Assembly: GCA_035547835.1 (NCBI GenBank)
Contig: DASZTW010000012.1
Coordinates: forward strand, 62,001-126,000
Direction: 5' to 3'
Source of the DNA: Acidimicrobiales bacterium
GTDB lineage: Bacteria; Actinomycetota; Acidimicrobiia; Acidimicrobiales; Iamiaceae
DNA: 64,000 nt
Both the position numbers and the translations under genes were made by a program. The stretch's first letter is position 1. The number at the start of each line of letters is the position of its first letter. This document shows positions 47,677 through 55,272 of the stretch, piece after piece. The notes below the pieces were generated by a model that saw only the letters and a list, made by a program, of their open reading frames with translations, ran no database searches and was not told where the DNA came from.

Positions 47677-49656
47677 ATGGGTTTCGGTGCGCGTGCGGCG
47701 GCCGCGCTGGTGCTGTTCGCGTTGTCGGTTGCCGGGGCCGTGGTCGGTCCGGTCGCGGACACGTCGTCTCCGGCCTCGGCGATGAGCGCGACGTCCGCGC
47801 TCCAGACGGTCGAGTACCACGGCTACCGCTTCCGAGTGCCGTCGTCGTGGCCGGTCATCGACTTGGACGAGGACCCGACGGCGTGCGTTCGCCTTGACCG
47901 CCACGCCGTGTACCTCGGCGAGCCGGGCGACGTGCAGGACTGCCCGGCACGGCTGCTCGGCCGCGTCGCGACCGTGATGGTCGAGCCGGCCGCCCCCACC
48001 CGCGCAGGCGACGTGCTCACCTCGGTGGTGGCCACGGCCGGATCGCTCCCCGTGCTCGATTCCACGGCGAGCACCACCCACCAGCAACGGCTCGAGATCC
48101 CCGGCGCCGACGTGCTGGTGACCACCACGTGGGCGGACGCCGACCGCTCGGTGGTCGAGTCGATCCTCCGCAGCGGTGAGCTGCTGGCCGATGCGGCTGC
48201 GCCGCTCGCGTCGTCGGCGCCGTCGGGGTCGTCGCCCCGAGCCGGGCTGCGCGCCGACGCGCAAGCCGCGCCGCAGGCGTCGGCGCAGGCGACCCCCGTG
48301 CCGAGCACCAACCTCCAGCACGTCACCGGCGGAGGGTTCGATGCGTGCAAGTTGCCGTCGGACCCGGCGACCATGGCCGGCATCAAGAACCGGACGGGCT
48401 GGGTGGCGGCAGGCTTCTACCTCGGCGGCGTCAACGCCAGCTGCCCCCAGGCGGACTTCGGGCCCAGCTGGGTGAAAGCGGTGGCACAGCAAGGCTGGAC
48501 GCTGATCCCGATCTGGGTCGGCCTCCAGTTCGGGCACTGTGGTCCGCCGACCTCGTTCCAGTGTGCGGCCGCCGGCGATGGCAACCAGGCCTACCAACAA
48601 GGTGTCAACGAAGCGAGCGCCGCCGTCACCGTGGCGCGGTCAGTCGGTCTCGGTCCGACCAGCCCGATCTACCTCGACATCGAGGCGTACGCACGCAACG
48701 CCACGATCGACGCGTCCATGCAGTCGTTCACGCGGGGTTGGACGCTCCAGCTCCACGCGCTGGGCTACCGGTCGGGTTACTACTCGAGCGCCGAGTACGG
48801 CATCGACGTGCTGTCCAAAGCCGCGCAGAAGGGCGCGAGCGGCCTTCCCGACAACTTGTGGATCGCCCGTTGGAACTGCTCGGCGTCCACGTCCGACACC
48901 GTGCTGCCGTCGTCGCTGTGGGTGGGGCACCGGATCCATCAGTACGGCACTGGCAACCCGCCTTGTTCGGGGTTGCCGGAGATCGGTTTCGAGTACGACG
49001 CCGATTACGTCGACGCGGAGACGTCGGGTAGCGGTTTGCGCGCGTTCATCGAAGCGTTGTTCACCGACTTCCTCGGTCGGGCGCCCACCGAGTCGGAGAT
49101 CGCGGCGTACGTGGGTGCCGCGCAGCATTACTCACGCACCGACTTGGCGCTGCAGCTCGCTCGGCAGCCGGCATGGGTCGCGCACATCGTCGCGGACCTG
49201 TACCAAAGGACCCTGCACCGCAACCCGGACGCAGCCGGCTTGAACTACTGGACGTCGCAGATCTCCAGCGGCCGCATGAGCGTGGCCCAGGTCGCTGCCA
49301 ACTTCTACGGCTCGCAGGAGTACTACTTGGGTGCCGGCGGATCGGACATCAAGACGTGGGTCACCGACTTGTACCGCCAGATCCTCGGTCGCGCGCCGGA
49401 CAACGACGGCTTGTGGTTCTGGGCGGTGACCGCGGTGCGCAACGGCCGCGTCGCGGTCGCATACGACTTCTACCAATCGACGGAGTCGGCGCTCGACCGC
49501 GTGTCGTCGCTGTACCACACGCTGCTGGGCCGGTCGCCCGACGCGGTCGGGCAGCGGGCGTGGGTGCCGGCGGTGAAGCTGTTCGGCGACTTGGCGCTCG
49601 CCGCCACCTTGGCCGGTAGCACCGAGTACTACGCCCGCGCCCAGCTGCGCTTCTGA
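47677..49656 (+). CDS. secreted protein with DUF1906 glycoside-hydrolase-like and DUF4214 domains
   Basis: A 659-residue exported protein. ATG 47677 follows GGGGAG and starts a signal peptide (RAAAALVLFALSVAGAVVG). Residues ~40-165 form an uncharacterised domain with HGYRFRVPSSWPVIDLDED; a Ser/Ala linker follows. Residues ~215-450 match the DUF1906/Rv2525c-like (beta/alpha)8 fold: GGGFDACKLPSDPATMAG, GFYLGGVNASCPQ, and the acidic strand PIYLDIEAYARNA, known in family members that may act on peptidoglycan or cell-wall glycans. Residues ~452-659 hold three DUF4214-like repeats (FTDFLGRAPTESE, YQRTLHRNPDAAGLNYW, YRQILGRAPDNDG). No cell-wall anchor motif is seen. Likely envelope-associated. Confidence 0.88.
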   Translation: MGFGARAAAALVLFALSVAGAVVGPVADTSSPASAMSATSALQTVEYHGYRFRVPSSWPVIDLDEDPTACVRLDRHAVYLGEPGDVQDCPARLLGRVATVMVEPAAPTRAGDVLTSVVATAGSLPVLDSTASTTHQQRLEIPGADVLVTTTWADADRSVVESILRSGELLADAAAPLASSAPSGSSPRAGLRADAQAAPQASAQATPVPSTNLQHVTGGGFDACKLPSDPATMAGIKNRTGWVAAGFYLGGVNASCPQADFGPSWVKAVAQQGWTLIPIWVGLQFGHCGPPTSFQCAAAGDGNQAYQQGVNEASAAVTVARSVGLGPTSPIYLDIEAYARNATIDASMQSFTRGWTLQLHALGYRSGYYSSAEYGIDVLSKAAQKGASGLPDNLWIARWNCSASTSDTVLPSSLWVGHRIHQYGTGNPPCSGLPEIGFEYDADYVDAETSGSGLRAFIEALFTDFLGRAPTESEIAAYVGAAQHYSRTDLALQLARQPAWVAHIVADLYQRTLHRNPDAAGLNYWTSQISSGRMSVAQVAANFYGSQEYYLGAGGSDIKTWVTDLYRQILGRAPDNDGLWFWAVTAVRNGRVAVAYDFYQSTESALDRVSSLYHTLLGRSPDAVGQRAWVPAVKLFGDLALAATLAGSTEYYARAQLRF

Positions 49657-49699
49657 GGCGTCCGGCCCGGCGCTGGTTCGCAGGACGCAGCCGAGGGTG

Positions 49700-49722
49700 C
49701 CTGACGAGGTGTCAGATAGGGT
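49700..49722 (+). promoter_or_regulatory. operator CCTGAC-N5-GTCAGA and -10 element before the FadD3-like gene
   Basis: CCTGACGAGGTGTCAGA (49700-49716) is the third site of the set. TAGGGT (49717-49722) follows directly and fits TAnnnT, six bases before ATG 49729, so the mRNA is probably leaderless and the operator lies between -35 and -10. Confidence 0.7.
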
Positions 49723-49728
49723 CACGAG

Positions 49729-51333
49729 ATGACCGACGACCCGCAGCGGGCTGACCACCGGTGGGGCACCACCGGCGCGCTGGTGCGCGACGCGGTCGAC
49801 CGCTTCGGTGCGGCAGAGGCTGTGGTCGACGGCGAGGTGCGGCTGAGCTGGGATGACTTGGGCGAGCGGGTCGATGCCGCCGCGCGGGCGTTCCTCGCGG
49901 CGGGCGTCGAAGTCGGCGACCGGGTGGCCATCTGGGCGCCGAACATGTGGGAGTGGCCGGTCGCACTGCTGGGGTTGCAGTCGGTGGGCGGCGTGCTGGT
50001 GCCGCTCAACACCCGTTACAAGGGAGACGAAGCCGCGTACATCCTCGGCGCCAGCCGGGCGAAGATCCTGCTGACGGTCAACGGGTTCCTCGGCTACGAC
50101 TACGCCGACATGTTGCGCCGCACCGGCGTCGATCTGCCTGCGCTGGAGGGCACGGTGATCCTCCGCGGCCACGCGCCCGACGGCGCCCAGACGTGCGAGG
50201 AGTTCGTGCAAGCGGGTGCCGCGGTGGGCGACGACATGCTCGCGGCCCGGCAGGCGTCGATAGGTCCCGGCGACTTGAGCGACATGCTGTTCACCTCGGG
50301 CACCACCGGTCGCCCCAAGGGCGTGCTGGCCGAGCACGGCCAAGCGCTGCGTTGCGTGCAGAACTGGGCGGAGGGCGTGGGCTTGCGGGCCGACGACCGC
50401 TACTTGATCGTCAACCCGTTCTTCCACTCGTTCGGGTACAAGGCAGGGATCCTCGCGTGCCTCGTCACCGGCGCCACCATGGTGCCGCTCGCGGTGTTCG
50501 ACGTGGCCCGGATCACCGAGCTGATCGAGGTCGAGCGCGTGTCGATGCTGCCGGGGCCGCCCACCTTGTACCAGACCATGTTGAACGACCCCGACCTCGC
50601 CCGGCGCGACCTGTCGTCGCTCCGGTTGGCGGTGACGGGTGCGGCCGCCATCCCCGTCGAGCTCGTGCGGCGCATGCGTGACGACCTCGGTTTCCAGACC
50701 GTCGTCACGGCGTACGGGCTCACCGAAGCCAACGGCTTCGTCACGATGTGCCACCACGACGACGACCCCGTGGTGATCGCAACCACGTCGGGTCGGGCGA
50801 TGCTCGACGTCGAGGTGCGAGTGGTCGACGACGACGGGCGGGAAGTGCCGCGCGGCGAGCCCGGCGAGATCGTGGCTCGTGGCTACAACGTGATGCGCGG
50901 CTACTTCGAGGACCCCGTCCGCACCGCCGAGGCCATCGATGCCGAGGGTTGGCTGCACACCGGAGACATCGGGGTCATGGACGAGCAGGGCAACATCCGC
51001 ATCACCGACCGCAAGAAGGACATGTTCATCTCGGGCGGCTTCAACGCGTACCCGGCCGAGATCGAGAACACCTTGAGCGAGCACCCGGGCATCGCGCAGG
51101 CGGCGGTGGTCGGCGTGCCCGACGAGCGACTCGGCGAGGTGGGCGTGGCGTTCGTGGTGGCCCGCACCGGCGTCGATGTCGATCCGGCCGAAGTGGTCGA
51201 CTGGAGCCGCGAGCGCATGGCCAACTACAAGGTTCCCCGCCGGGTGTTGGTCGTCGATTCGTTGCCGACCAACGCATCGGGCAAGGTCCTCAAGTACGAG
51301 CTGCGCGGGGCAGCGACCGAAGGAGCGAGGTGA
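49729..51333 (+). CDS. FadD3-like acyl-CoA synthetase
   Basis: A 534-residue adenylate-forming ligase. P-loop: FTSGTTGRPKGVLAEHGQAL; then DRYLIVNPFFHSFGYKAGIL, LPGPPTLYQTMLNDPDLA, TAYGLTEANGFVTMC, WLHTGDIGVMDEQGNIRITD and the C-terminal lysine in NASGKVLKYEL. The NPFFHxFGYKAGILACL and LPGPPT blocks are those I know from FadD3, which activates the steroid C/D-ring acid HIP in cholesterol degradation. By motif resemblance this may be a steroid-acid or other cyclic-acid ligase; substrate identity is inference. Its stop overlaps the start of a TetR regulator. Confidence 0.9.
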   Translation: MTDDPQRADHRWGTTGALVRDAVDRFGAAEAVVDGEVRLSWDDLGERVDAAARAFLAAGVEVGDRVAIWAPNMWEWPVALLGLQSVGGVLVPLNTRYKGDEAAYILGASRAKILLTVNGFLGYDYADMLRRTGVDLPALEGTVILRGHAPDGAQTCEEFVQAGAAVGDDMLAARQASIGPGDLSDMLFTSGTTGRPKGVLAEHGQALRCVQNWAEGVGLRADDRYLIVNPFFHSFGYKAGILACLVTGATMVPLAVFDVARITELIEVERVSMLPGPPTLYQTMLNDPDLARRDLSSLRLAVTGAAAIPVELVRRMRDDLGFQTVVTAYGLTEANGFVTMCHHDDDPVVIATTSGRAMLDVEVRVVDDDGREVPRGEPGEIVARGYNVMRGYFEDPVRTAEAIDAEGWLHTGDIGVMDEQGNIRITDRKKDMFISGGFNAYPAEIENTLSEHPGIAQAAVVGVPDERLGEVGVAFVVARTGVDVDPAEVVDWSRERMANYKVPRRVLVVDSLPTNASGKVLKYELRGAATEGAR

Positions 51334-52001
51334 TGGGCGACGCGGCGGCCGACGAGGAGGACTTGCGGGCCGTCGACGGCCGGGTGCCGGGCCGGCGCGG
51401 GCGGGCCACCCGTCAACGTCTGCTCGAGTGCACGAAAGACATGCTGCGCTCGTCGTCGTACCGCGACTTGAAAGTGGTGGAGATCGCCCGTGAGGCCGGC
51501 ACGTCGCCGGCCACCTTCTACCAGTACTTCCCCGACGTCGAGTCGGCCGTGCTGGCCTTGGCCGAGGAGATGGCCGAGGACAAGGTCCGCTTCGCCCGCA
51601 TCGTCCGCGACGGGAGCTGGAAGGGCCGCGGCGGGTTCGACCGCGCGCTCGCGCTCGCCGATGAGTTCCTGGCGTTCTGGGACGACCACCAGCCGATCTT
51701 GCGGGTGGTCGACCTGGCGGCCGAGGAAGGCGACCTGCGCTTTCGTCGCATGCGCACGATGATGCTCAACGAGGTGTTCAACTTGTTGACCGACGCCGTG
51801 TCGCAGATGAAGGCCGACGGCCGCCACCCTGACGAGGTCAGCCCCGAGGCGACGGCGGCGACGATGGTGTCGATGCTGGCGCACGTCTCGGCGCATCGCT
51901 ACGGCCTGGAGTTCTGGGGCATCCCCACGCGCGACCTCCGGGTGAGCATGGCCCGCACGCTGTACTGGTCGGTCACCGGCCAGAAGCCCCCGCAAGCCTG
52001 A
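51333..52001 (+). CDS. TetR family regulator, candidate for the TCTGAC-N5-GTCAGA regulon
   Basis: A 222-residue TetR protein, ATG overlapping the FadD3-like stop by one base (TGATG). The helix-turn-helix reads RATRQRLLECTKDMLRSSSY, LKVVEIAREAGTSPATFYQYF and PDVESAVLALAEEMA. The ligand-binding domain has WDDHQPILRVVDLAAEEGDLRF and a C-terminal helix with HRYGLEFWGIPTRDLR. Being on the same transcript as a gene with an operator of this set, it is the most economical candidate repressor; acyl-CoA or a steroid-CoA would be the expected ligand. It does not closely resemble KstR or KstR2. Confidence 0.88.
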   Translation: MGDAAADEEDLRAVDGRVPGRRGRATRQRLLECTKDMLRSSSYRDLKVVEIAREAGTSPATFYQYFPDVESAVLALAEEMAEDKVRFARIVRDGSWKGRGGFDRALALADEFLAFWDDHQPILRVVDLAAEEGDLRFRRMRTMMLNEVFNLLTDAVSQMKADGRHPDEVSPEATAATMVSMLAHVSAHRYGLEFWGIPTRDLRVSMARTLYWSVTGQKPPQA

Positions 52002-52013
52002 TCCGAACTTCGC

Positions 52014-52044
52014 AGAGTTGGGGGCGCCATGGCCCCACCACTCT
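52014..52044. terminator. bidirectional hairpin between convergent TetR and decarboxylase-like genes
   Basis: AGAGT-TGGGG (52014-52023) pairs with CCCCA-CC-ACTCT (52033-52044) with a two-base bulge and a 9-base loop. It fills the 53-bp gap between converging genes; the loop contains GCCATGGC. No T-run. Confidence 0.55.
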
Positions 52045-52054
52045 CCGAGAGTCG

Positions 52055-52747
52055 TCAGAGCGGGGTGGCCTCGCCGAACGTGCCGTGCATGTGCTCGGTC
52101 CACGTCGACAGGACGGCGGGCGCGGGGAGGCCGAGGCCGGCCAGCGCCCGGGCGATCGGGTGGTCGCCCAACTCGAGTCGCACGCCGTCGCCGCCGACCA
52201 CGACCTGGGAGCCCTTGCCGCCCTGGGTGAAGGGCGTGGTGTGCGGCGCGCCGTCGAGGTACGTGTACGTGGCCATCTCCATGTCGGCCTGCTCGTCGCT
52301 GCCGCCACGGGGCACGGTGATGTCGAGCACGAGCTGGCCGTCCATCTCGAGGCGCCACCGCGACGCGTCGTCGGTGACGTCGTTCACGATGTGCTCAACG
52401 GTCTTCGGGAACCCCCAGATCCGGCAGCCCGCCTCGCACGTGAACTCCTGGTCGACGGGCAAGTGCACGATGAACGTGCCGGCCGCGTCGTCGCCCGCGC
52501 CGCGGGGCCTGGCGAACAGCGTGAGGCCGATCTCGAGGTAGTCGCCGAGGTCGTTGTCGCGGTAGTCGATGAGTGCCACCGCGAGTTGGGCGCGCCCGGG
52601 CGCCGACTCGACCACCTCGAACGCGTCGCCGGGCAGCCACGCCTGCGCCGTCGCGGCGTCGACGTCGAAGATGGCGGTGCCGGCCGACGCGTCGCGCACC
52701 TCGACGGGCATGGCCACCGTGCGGCCCTGGATCTCGTACGTCTTCAT
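52055..52747 (-). CDS. acetoacetate decarboxylase-like protein
   Basis: A 230-residue member of the acetoacetate decarboxylase (ADC) superfamily. The Schiff-base segment is CRIWGFPKTVEHIVND: the lysine after GFP matches Lys115 of clostridial ADC, but the following residue is Thr where ADC has a second lysine that lowers its pKa. YLEIGLTLFARPRG matches the region of the conserved Glu. It therefore can form an imine but may not decarboxylate; related proteins catalyse aldol or dehydration reactions. It lies 37 bp behind the LLM oxidoreductase gene on the same strand and likely shares its transcript. Confidence 0.85.
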   Translation of the reverse strand: MKTYEIQGRTVAMPVEVRDASAGTAIFDVDAATAQAWLPGDAFEVVESAPGRAQLAVALIDYRDNDLGDYLEIGLTLFARPRGAGDDAAGTFIVHLPVDQEFTCEAGCRIWGFPKTVEHIVNDVTDDASRWRLEMDGQLVLDITVPRGGSDEQADMEMATYTYLDGAPHTTPFTQGGKGSQVVVGGDGVRLELGDHPIARALAGLGLPAPAVLSTWTEHMHGTFGEATPL

Positions 52748-52784
52748 CGGTCCCTCCCGTACCTCGGTCCGTCCCGCCGGTCGG

Positions 52785-53672
52785 TCAGCGGTTGACCTTG
52801 GCGATGATCTGCTCGGCGAAGCGCTCGATGCTGGTGCGCACGTGCTCTGCGTCGTAGCCGTAGCCGTCCTTGGCGGGCGCTCGGCTGAGCCACGGCGCGC
52901 ACTGCACGCCGGTCACGCCGAGGTCGCCGAGCCGCTTGTACAACTCCGCGTCGGGCATGGCGTGCACGGCTGCCACGATCTCGAAGGGCTTGCTGTCGGT
53001 GCCCGCCGCCTTGCGGCGCCGGGCCATGTCGTGCAGCAGCGGTTCGAGCTCCTCGGGTCGCTTGGCGCTCGGTGGCAGCCAGCCGTCGCCCACCTGTGCG
53101 GCCCGTTCGAGCGCGCGGTCCGAGTCGCCCCCGATGTACAGCGGTACCGGCCGGGAGGGGACGGGCTCCATGCGCAGCTCGTCGAAATCGAAGAACTCGC
53201 CGTGGTGCTCGACCCAGCCTCCGGCCAAGAGGCGGGGGAGCACCTCGAGGAGCTCGTCGAGCCGGCGACCGCGGGTGTGGAAGTCCTGCCCGGTCTGCAC
53301 GAACTCGTCCTCACACCAGCCGGCCGCGACACCGAGCGTCATGCGGCCGCCCGAGATCACCGCGGCGGTCGACAGACCTTTCGCCACGGTGAAGAGGTCG
53401 CGGGCGGGCGCCACGTAGACGTTGGTCATGAACCGCACGTTGGTGGTGAGCACCGCCATCGCCGAGGTCACCGCGAACGGGTCGGGGTAGTGGGTGTCGG
53501 GTCGCCAGAGCGGCTCGCCGTCGGCCGTGTACGGATAGCGCGTCTTGTAGTCGCGGGCGAAGAACAGGTGATCCGGCACCATCATCCCGGCGAGCTCGCA
53601 TGCGTCGGCGGTGCGGGCCGCCTCCAGCTGCACGTCGGTGTCGAGGAAGGCGACGGAAGCCCAGAAGTCCAT
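52785..53672 (-). CDS. LLM-class F420-dependent oxidoreductase, TIGR03619-like
   Basis: A 295-residue luciferase-like (beta/alpha)8 oxidoreductase, most likely using F420 as in other actinobacteria. Signs are DHLFFARDYKTRYPYTADG, the strand NVRFMTNVYVAPARDLFTVA, SGGRMTLGVAAGWCEDEF, RPVPLYIGGDSDRALERAA and VGDGWLPPSAK. Members often reduce ketones or enoyl groups in lipid and steroid breakdown. It is divergent from an SDR gene with a KstR-like box in the 73-bp gap. ATG 53672 starts the fold directly. Confidence 0.9.
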   Translation of the reverse strand: MDFWASVAFLDTDVQLEAARTADACELAGMMVPDHLFFARDYKTRYPYTADGEPLWRPDTHYPDPFAVTSAMAVLTTNVRFMTNVYVAPARDLFTVAKGLSTAAVISGGRMTLGVAAGWCEDEFVQTGQDFHTRGRRLDELLEVLPRLLAGGWVEHHGEFFDFDELRMEPVPSRPVPLYIGGDSDRALERAAQVGDGWLPPSAKRPEELEPLLHDMARRRKAAGTDSKPFEIVAAVHAMPDAELYKRLGDLGVTGVQCAPWLSRAPAKDGYGYDAEHVRTSIERFAEQIIAKVNR

Positions 53673-53694
53673 GGGAGCCTCGCGGGTAGAAAAC

Positions 53695-53708
53695 GAGAAC
53701 GTGTTCTA
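53695..53708. promoter_or_regulatory. KstR-like operator between divergent LLM and SDR genes
   Basis: GAGAACGTGTTCTA fits the published KstR consensus TnnAACnnGTTnnA at all but the first base. KstR is the TetR repressor of cholesterol catabolism in mycobacteria and rhodococci. The site is centred in the 73-bp gap and could control both genes. Confidence 0.6.
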
Positions 53709-53745
53709 CCATCCCGCGAGAGGGCGGGCGAGGAGGGAGCAGCTC

Positions 53746-54537
53746 ATGGCGGTACTCGACGGCCACCGGGTGGTGATCACCGGCGGCGCATCGGGCATCG
53801 GCGCGGCGACGGCCCGGCTGATGGCCGCCGAAGGCGCGCGCGTGGCGATCGTCGATCGCGACGAGGGCGGCGCGGCCGAAGTCGCGGCTGCCACCGGCGG
53901 CGTGGCGTTCGGGGCCGACGTGGCCGACTCGTCCGCGGTCGGCGAAGCGATCTCGGCTGCTGCCGCGGAGCTCGGCGGCGTCACTGACCTGTTCGCCAAC
54001 GCGGGCGTCGGGATCCTCAAGCCGCTCCACACCTACACCGATGCCGAGTGGCGGTTGGTGCTCGACGTCAACTTGACCGGCACGTTCAACTGCGTGCGTT
54101 CCGTCCTTCCGCTGCTCGCCGAGCGGGGCGGGTCGATCGTGACGAGCGCGTCGGCCGTCGCGCACCGACCCACCCGAGGCGAAGGCCCGTATTGCGCGGC
54201 CAAGGCGGGCGTCGTGTCGCTGACGAAGTCGATCGCGCTGGAGTATGGCCCGCGGGTGCGGGCGAACTGCGTGTCGGGAGGATTCATCGACTCGCCGCTC
54301 ACCGAGGTCGTGATCGCCAACGACGAGCTGCGCTCGCCGCTCGACGCGGTCACGCCGCTCGGGCGGGCCGGCAGCGCGGATGAAGTCGCTTCGGTGGTGG
54401 TGTTCCTCTGCTCTGACGCGGCGCGCTACATGACCGGCCAGGACATCGTGATCGACGGGGGCGGCACCCTCCCGAGCGCGCAGGTCGACCACTTGTTGCG
54501 CCCTATGGTCGATCCACCGCTGAGTCCTTGGCGTTGA
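53746..54537 (+). CDS. short-chain dehydrogenase/reductase
   Basis: A 263-residue classical SDR. NAD(P)-binding TGGASGIGAA, cofactor aspartate in VAIVDRDEGG (Asp at the end of beta-2, favouring NAD), NAG motif FANAGVGIL, catalytic Ser in SIVTSASAVAHRP, Tyr-Lys in YCAAKAG, and the C-terminal DIVIDGGGTLPS. AGGAGGGA eight bases before the ATG is a strong ribosome-binding site. It probably oxidises a hydroxyl group on a lipid, acyl-CoA or steroid; the KstR-like box favours the last but does not prove it. Confidence 0.93.
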   Translation: MAVLDGHRVVITGGASGIGAATARLMAAEGARVAIVDRDEGGAAEVAAATGGVAFGADVADSSAVGEAISAAAAELGGVTDLFANAGVGILKPLHTYTDAEWRLVLDVNLTGTFNCVRSVLPLLAERGGSIVTSASAVAHRPTRGEGPYCAAKAGVVSLTKSIALEYGPRVRANCVSGGFIDSPLTEVVIANDELRSPLDAVTPLGRAGSADEVASVVVFLCSDAARYMTGQDIVIDGGGTLPSAQVDHLLRPMVDPPLSPWR

Positions 54538-54550
54538 CGCCGGCCGAGGT

Positions 54551-54573
54551 ACCGCCCCGGTTGCTCAGGCGGT
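54551..54573. terminator. hairpin at the convergent SDR/flavin-fold gene junction
   Basis: ACCGCC (54551-54556) and GGCGGT (54568-54573) form a 6-bp stem with an 11-base loop that spans the stop codon of the leftward gene. Weak terminator candidate. Confidence 0.35.
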
Positions 54574-55209
54574 GAGGCGACCCACGCTGGCGGGGATCGG
54601 CGTGCCGGCAGGGACCCGGTCGTCGGGCACCGGCACGCCGAACGTCGTGGTCACCGGCACGACACCCGCCCAGATCGGCAGGTCGTAGTCGTCGGGCTCG
54701 TCGTTGGCCGGCCCGGTCCGCACTTTGGCGGAGGCCTCCTCGAGCGACAGCGCCAACACGTTGACGCTGCGCACTTCCTTGTCGGTCGGCACGCGGGCTT
54801 CGTCGTAGCGGCCCGGTACGACGTGGTCGGTGATGACCCGCAGCGCTTCGGCCTTCTCGTCGCGGTCGGTCACTTTGCGGGCGCGGCCGAGCACGACGAC
54901 CGAGCGGTAGTTGATCGAGTGGTGGAACGACGAGCGGGCCAGCACCAGCCCGTCGACCACGGTTGCGGTGAGGCACATGTCGGCCCCCGCGTCGAGGGTG
55001 CGCAACATGCGGCTGGCGGGCGAACCGTGCACGTAGACGTTGGCGTCCGACCGGGCGCAGATCGTGGGGATGACGTACGGCTGGTCGTCGACCACGAACC
55101 CGATGTGGCAGATGGTGGCGGCGTCGAGGATCGCCGCGACGGTCGCGTCGTCGTAGTGGCCCCGCTCCGGGAGGCGCTTCACGGTCGTTCGGCTGGTCGG
55201 CGCGTTCAT
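54565..55209 (-). CDS. pyridoxamine 5'-phosphate oxidase-fold (NimA-like) protein
   Basis: A 214-residue split-barrel flavin-binding protein. ATICHIGFVVDDQPYVIPTI is the usual first strands of the NimA/PNPOx-like group, followed by NVYVHGSPASRMLRTL, VDGLVLARSSFHHSINYRSV and VVVLGRARKV. It probably binds FMN or F420 and reduces a small molecule; vitamin B6 synthesis is unlikely for this subgroup. It starts at ATG 55209 and is divergent from the FadD gene at 55273 across 63 bp. Confidence 0.88.
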   Translation of the reverse strand: MNAPTSRTTVKRLPERGHYDDATVAAILDAATICHIGFVVDDQPYVIPTICARSDANVYVHGSPASRMLRTLDAGADMCLTATVVDGLVLARSSFHHSINYRSVVVLGRARKVTDRDEKAEALRVITDHVVPGRYDEARVPTDKEVRSVNVLALSLEEASAKVRTGPANDEPDDYDLPIWAGVVPVTTTFGVPVPDDRVPAGTPIPASVGRLTA

Positions 55210-55272
55210 GCTGCATAAGCTCACACGCCGGCAGAGATCCACCGAGCGATTTTCGCCGGGAAGGGGGACGGG

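Noticed and set aside
55210-55272. A further TCTGAC-type or KstR-type operator in the FadD/flavin-fold divergent gap
   Set aside because: The gap was read on both strands; no arm pair of either motif is present.
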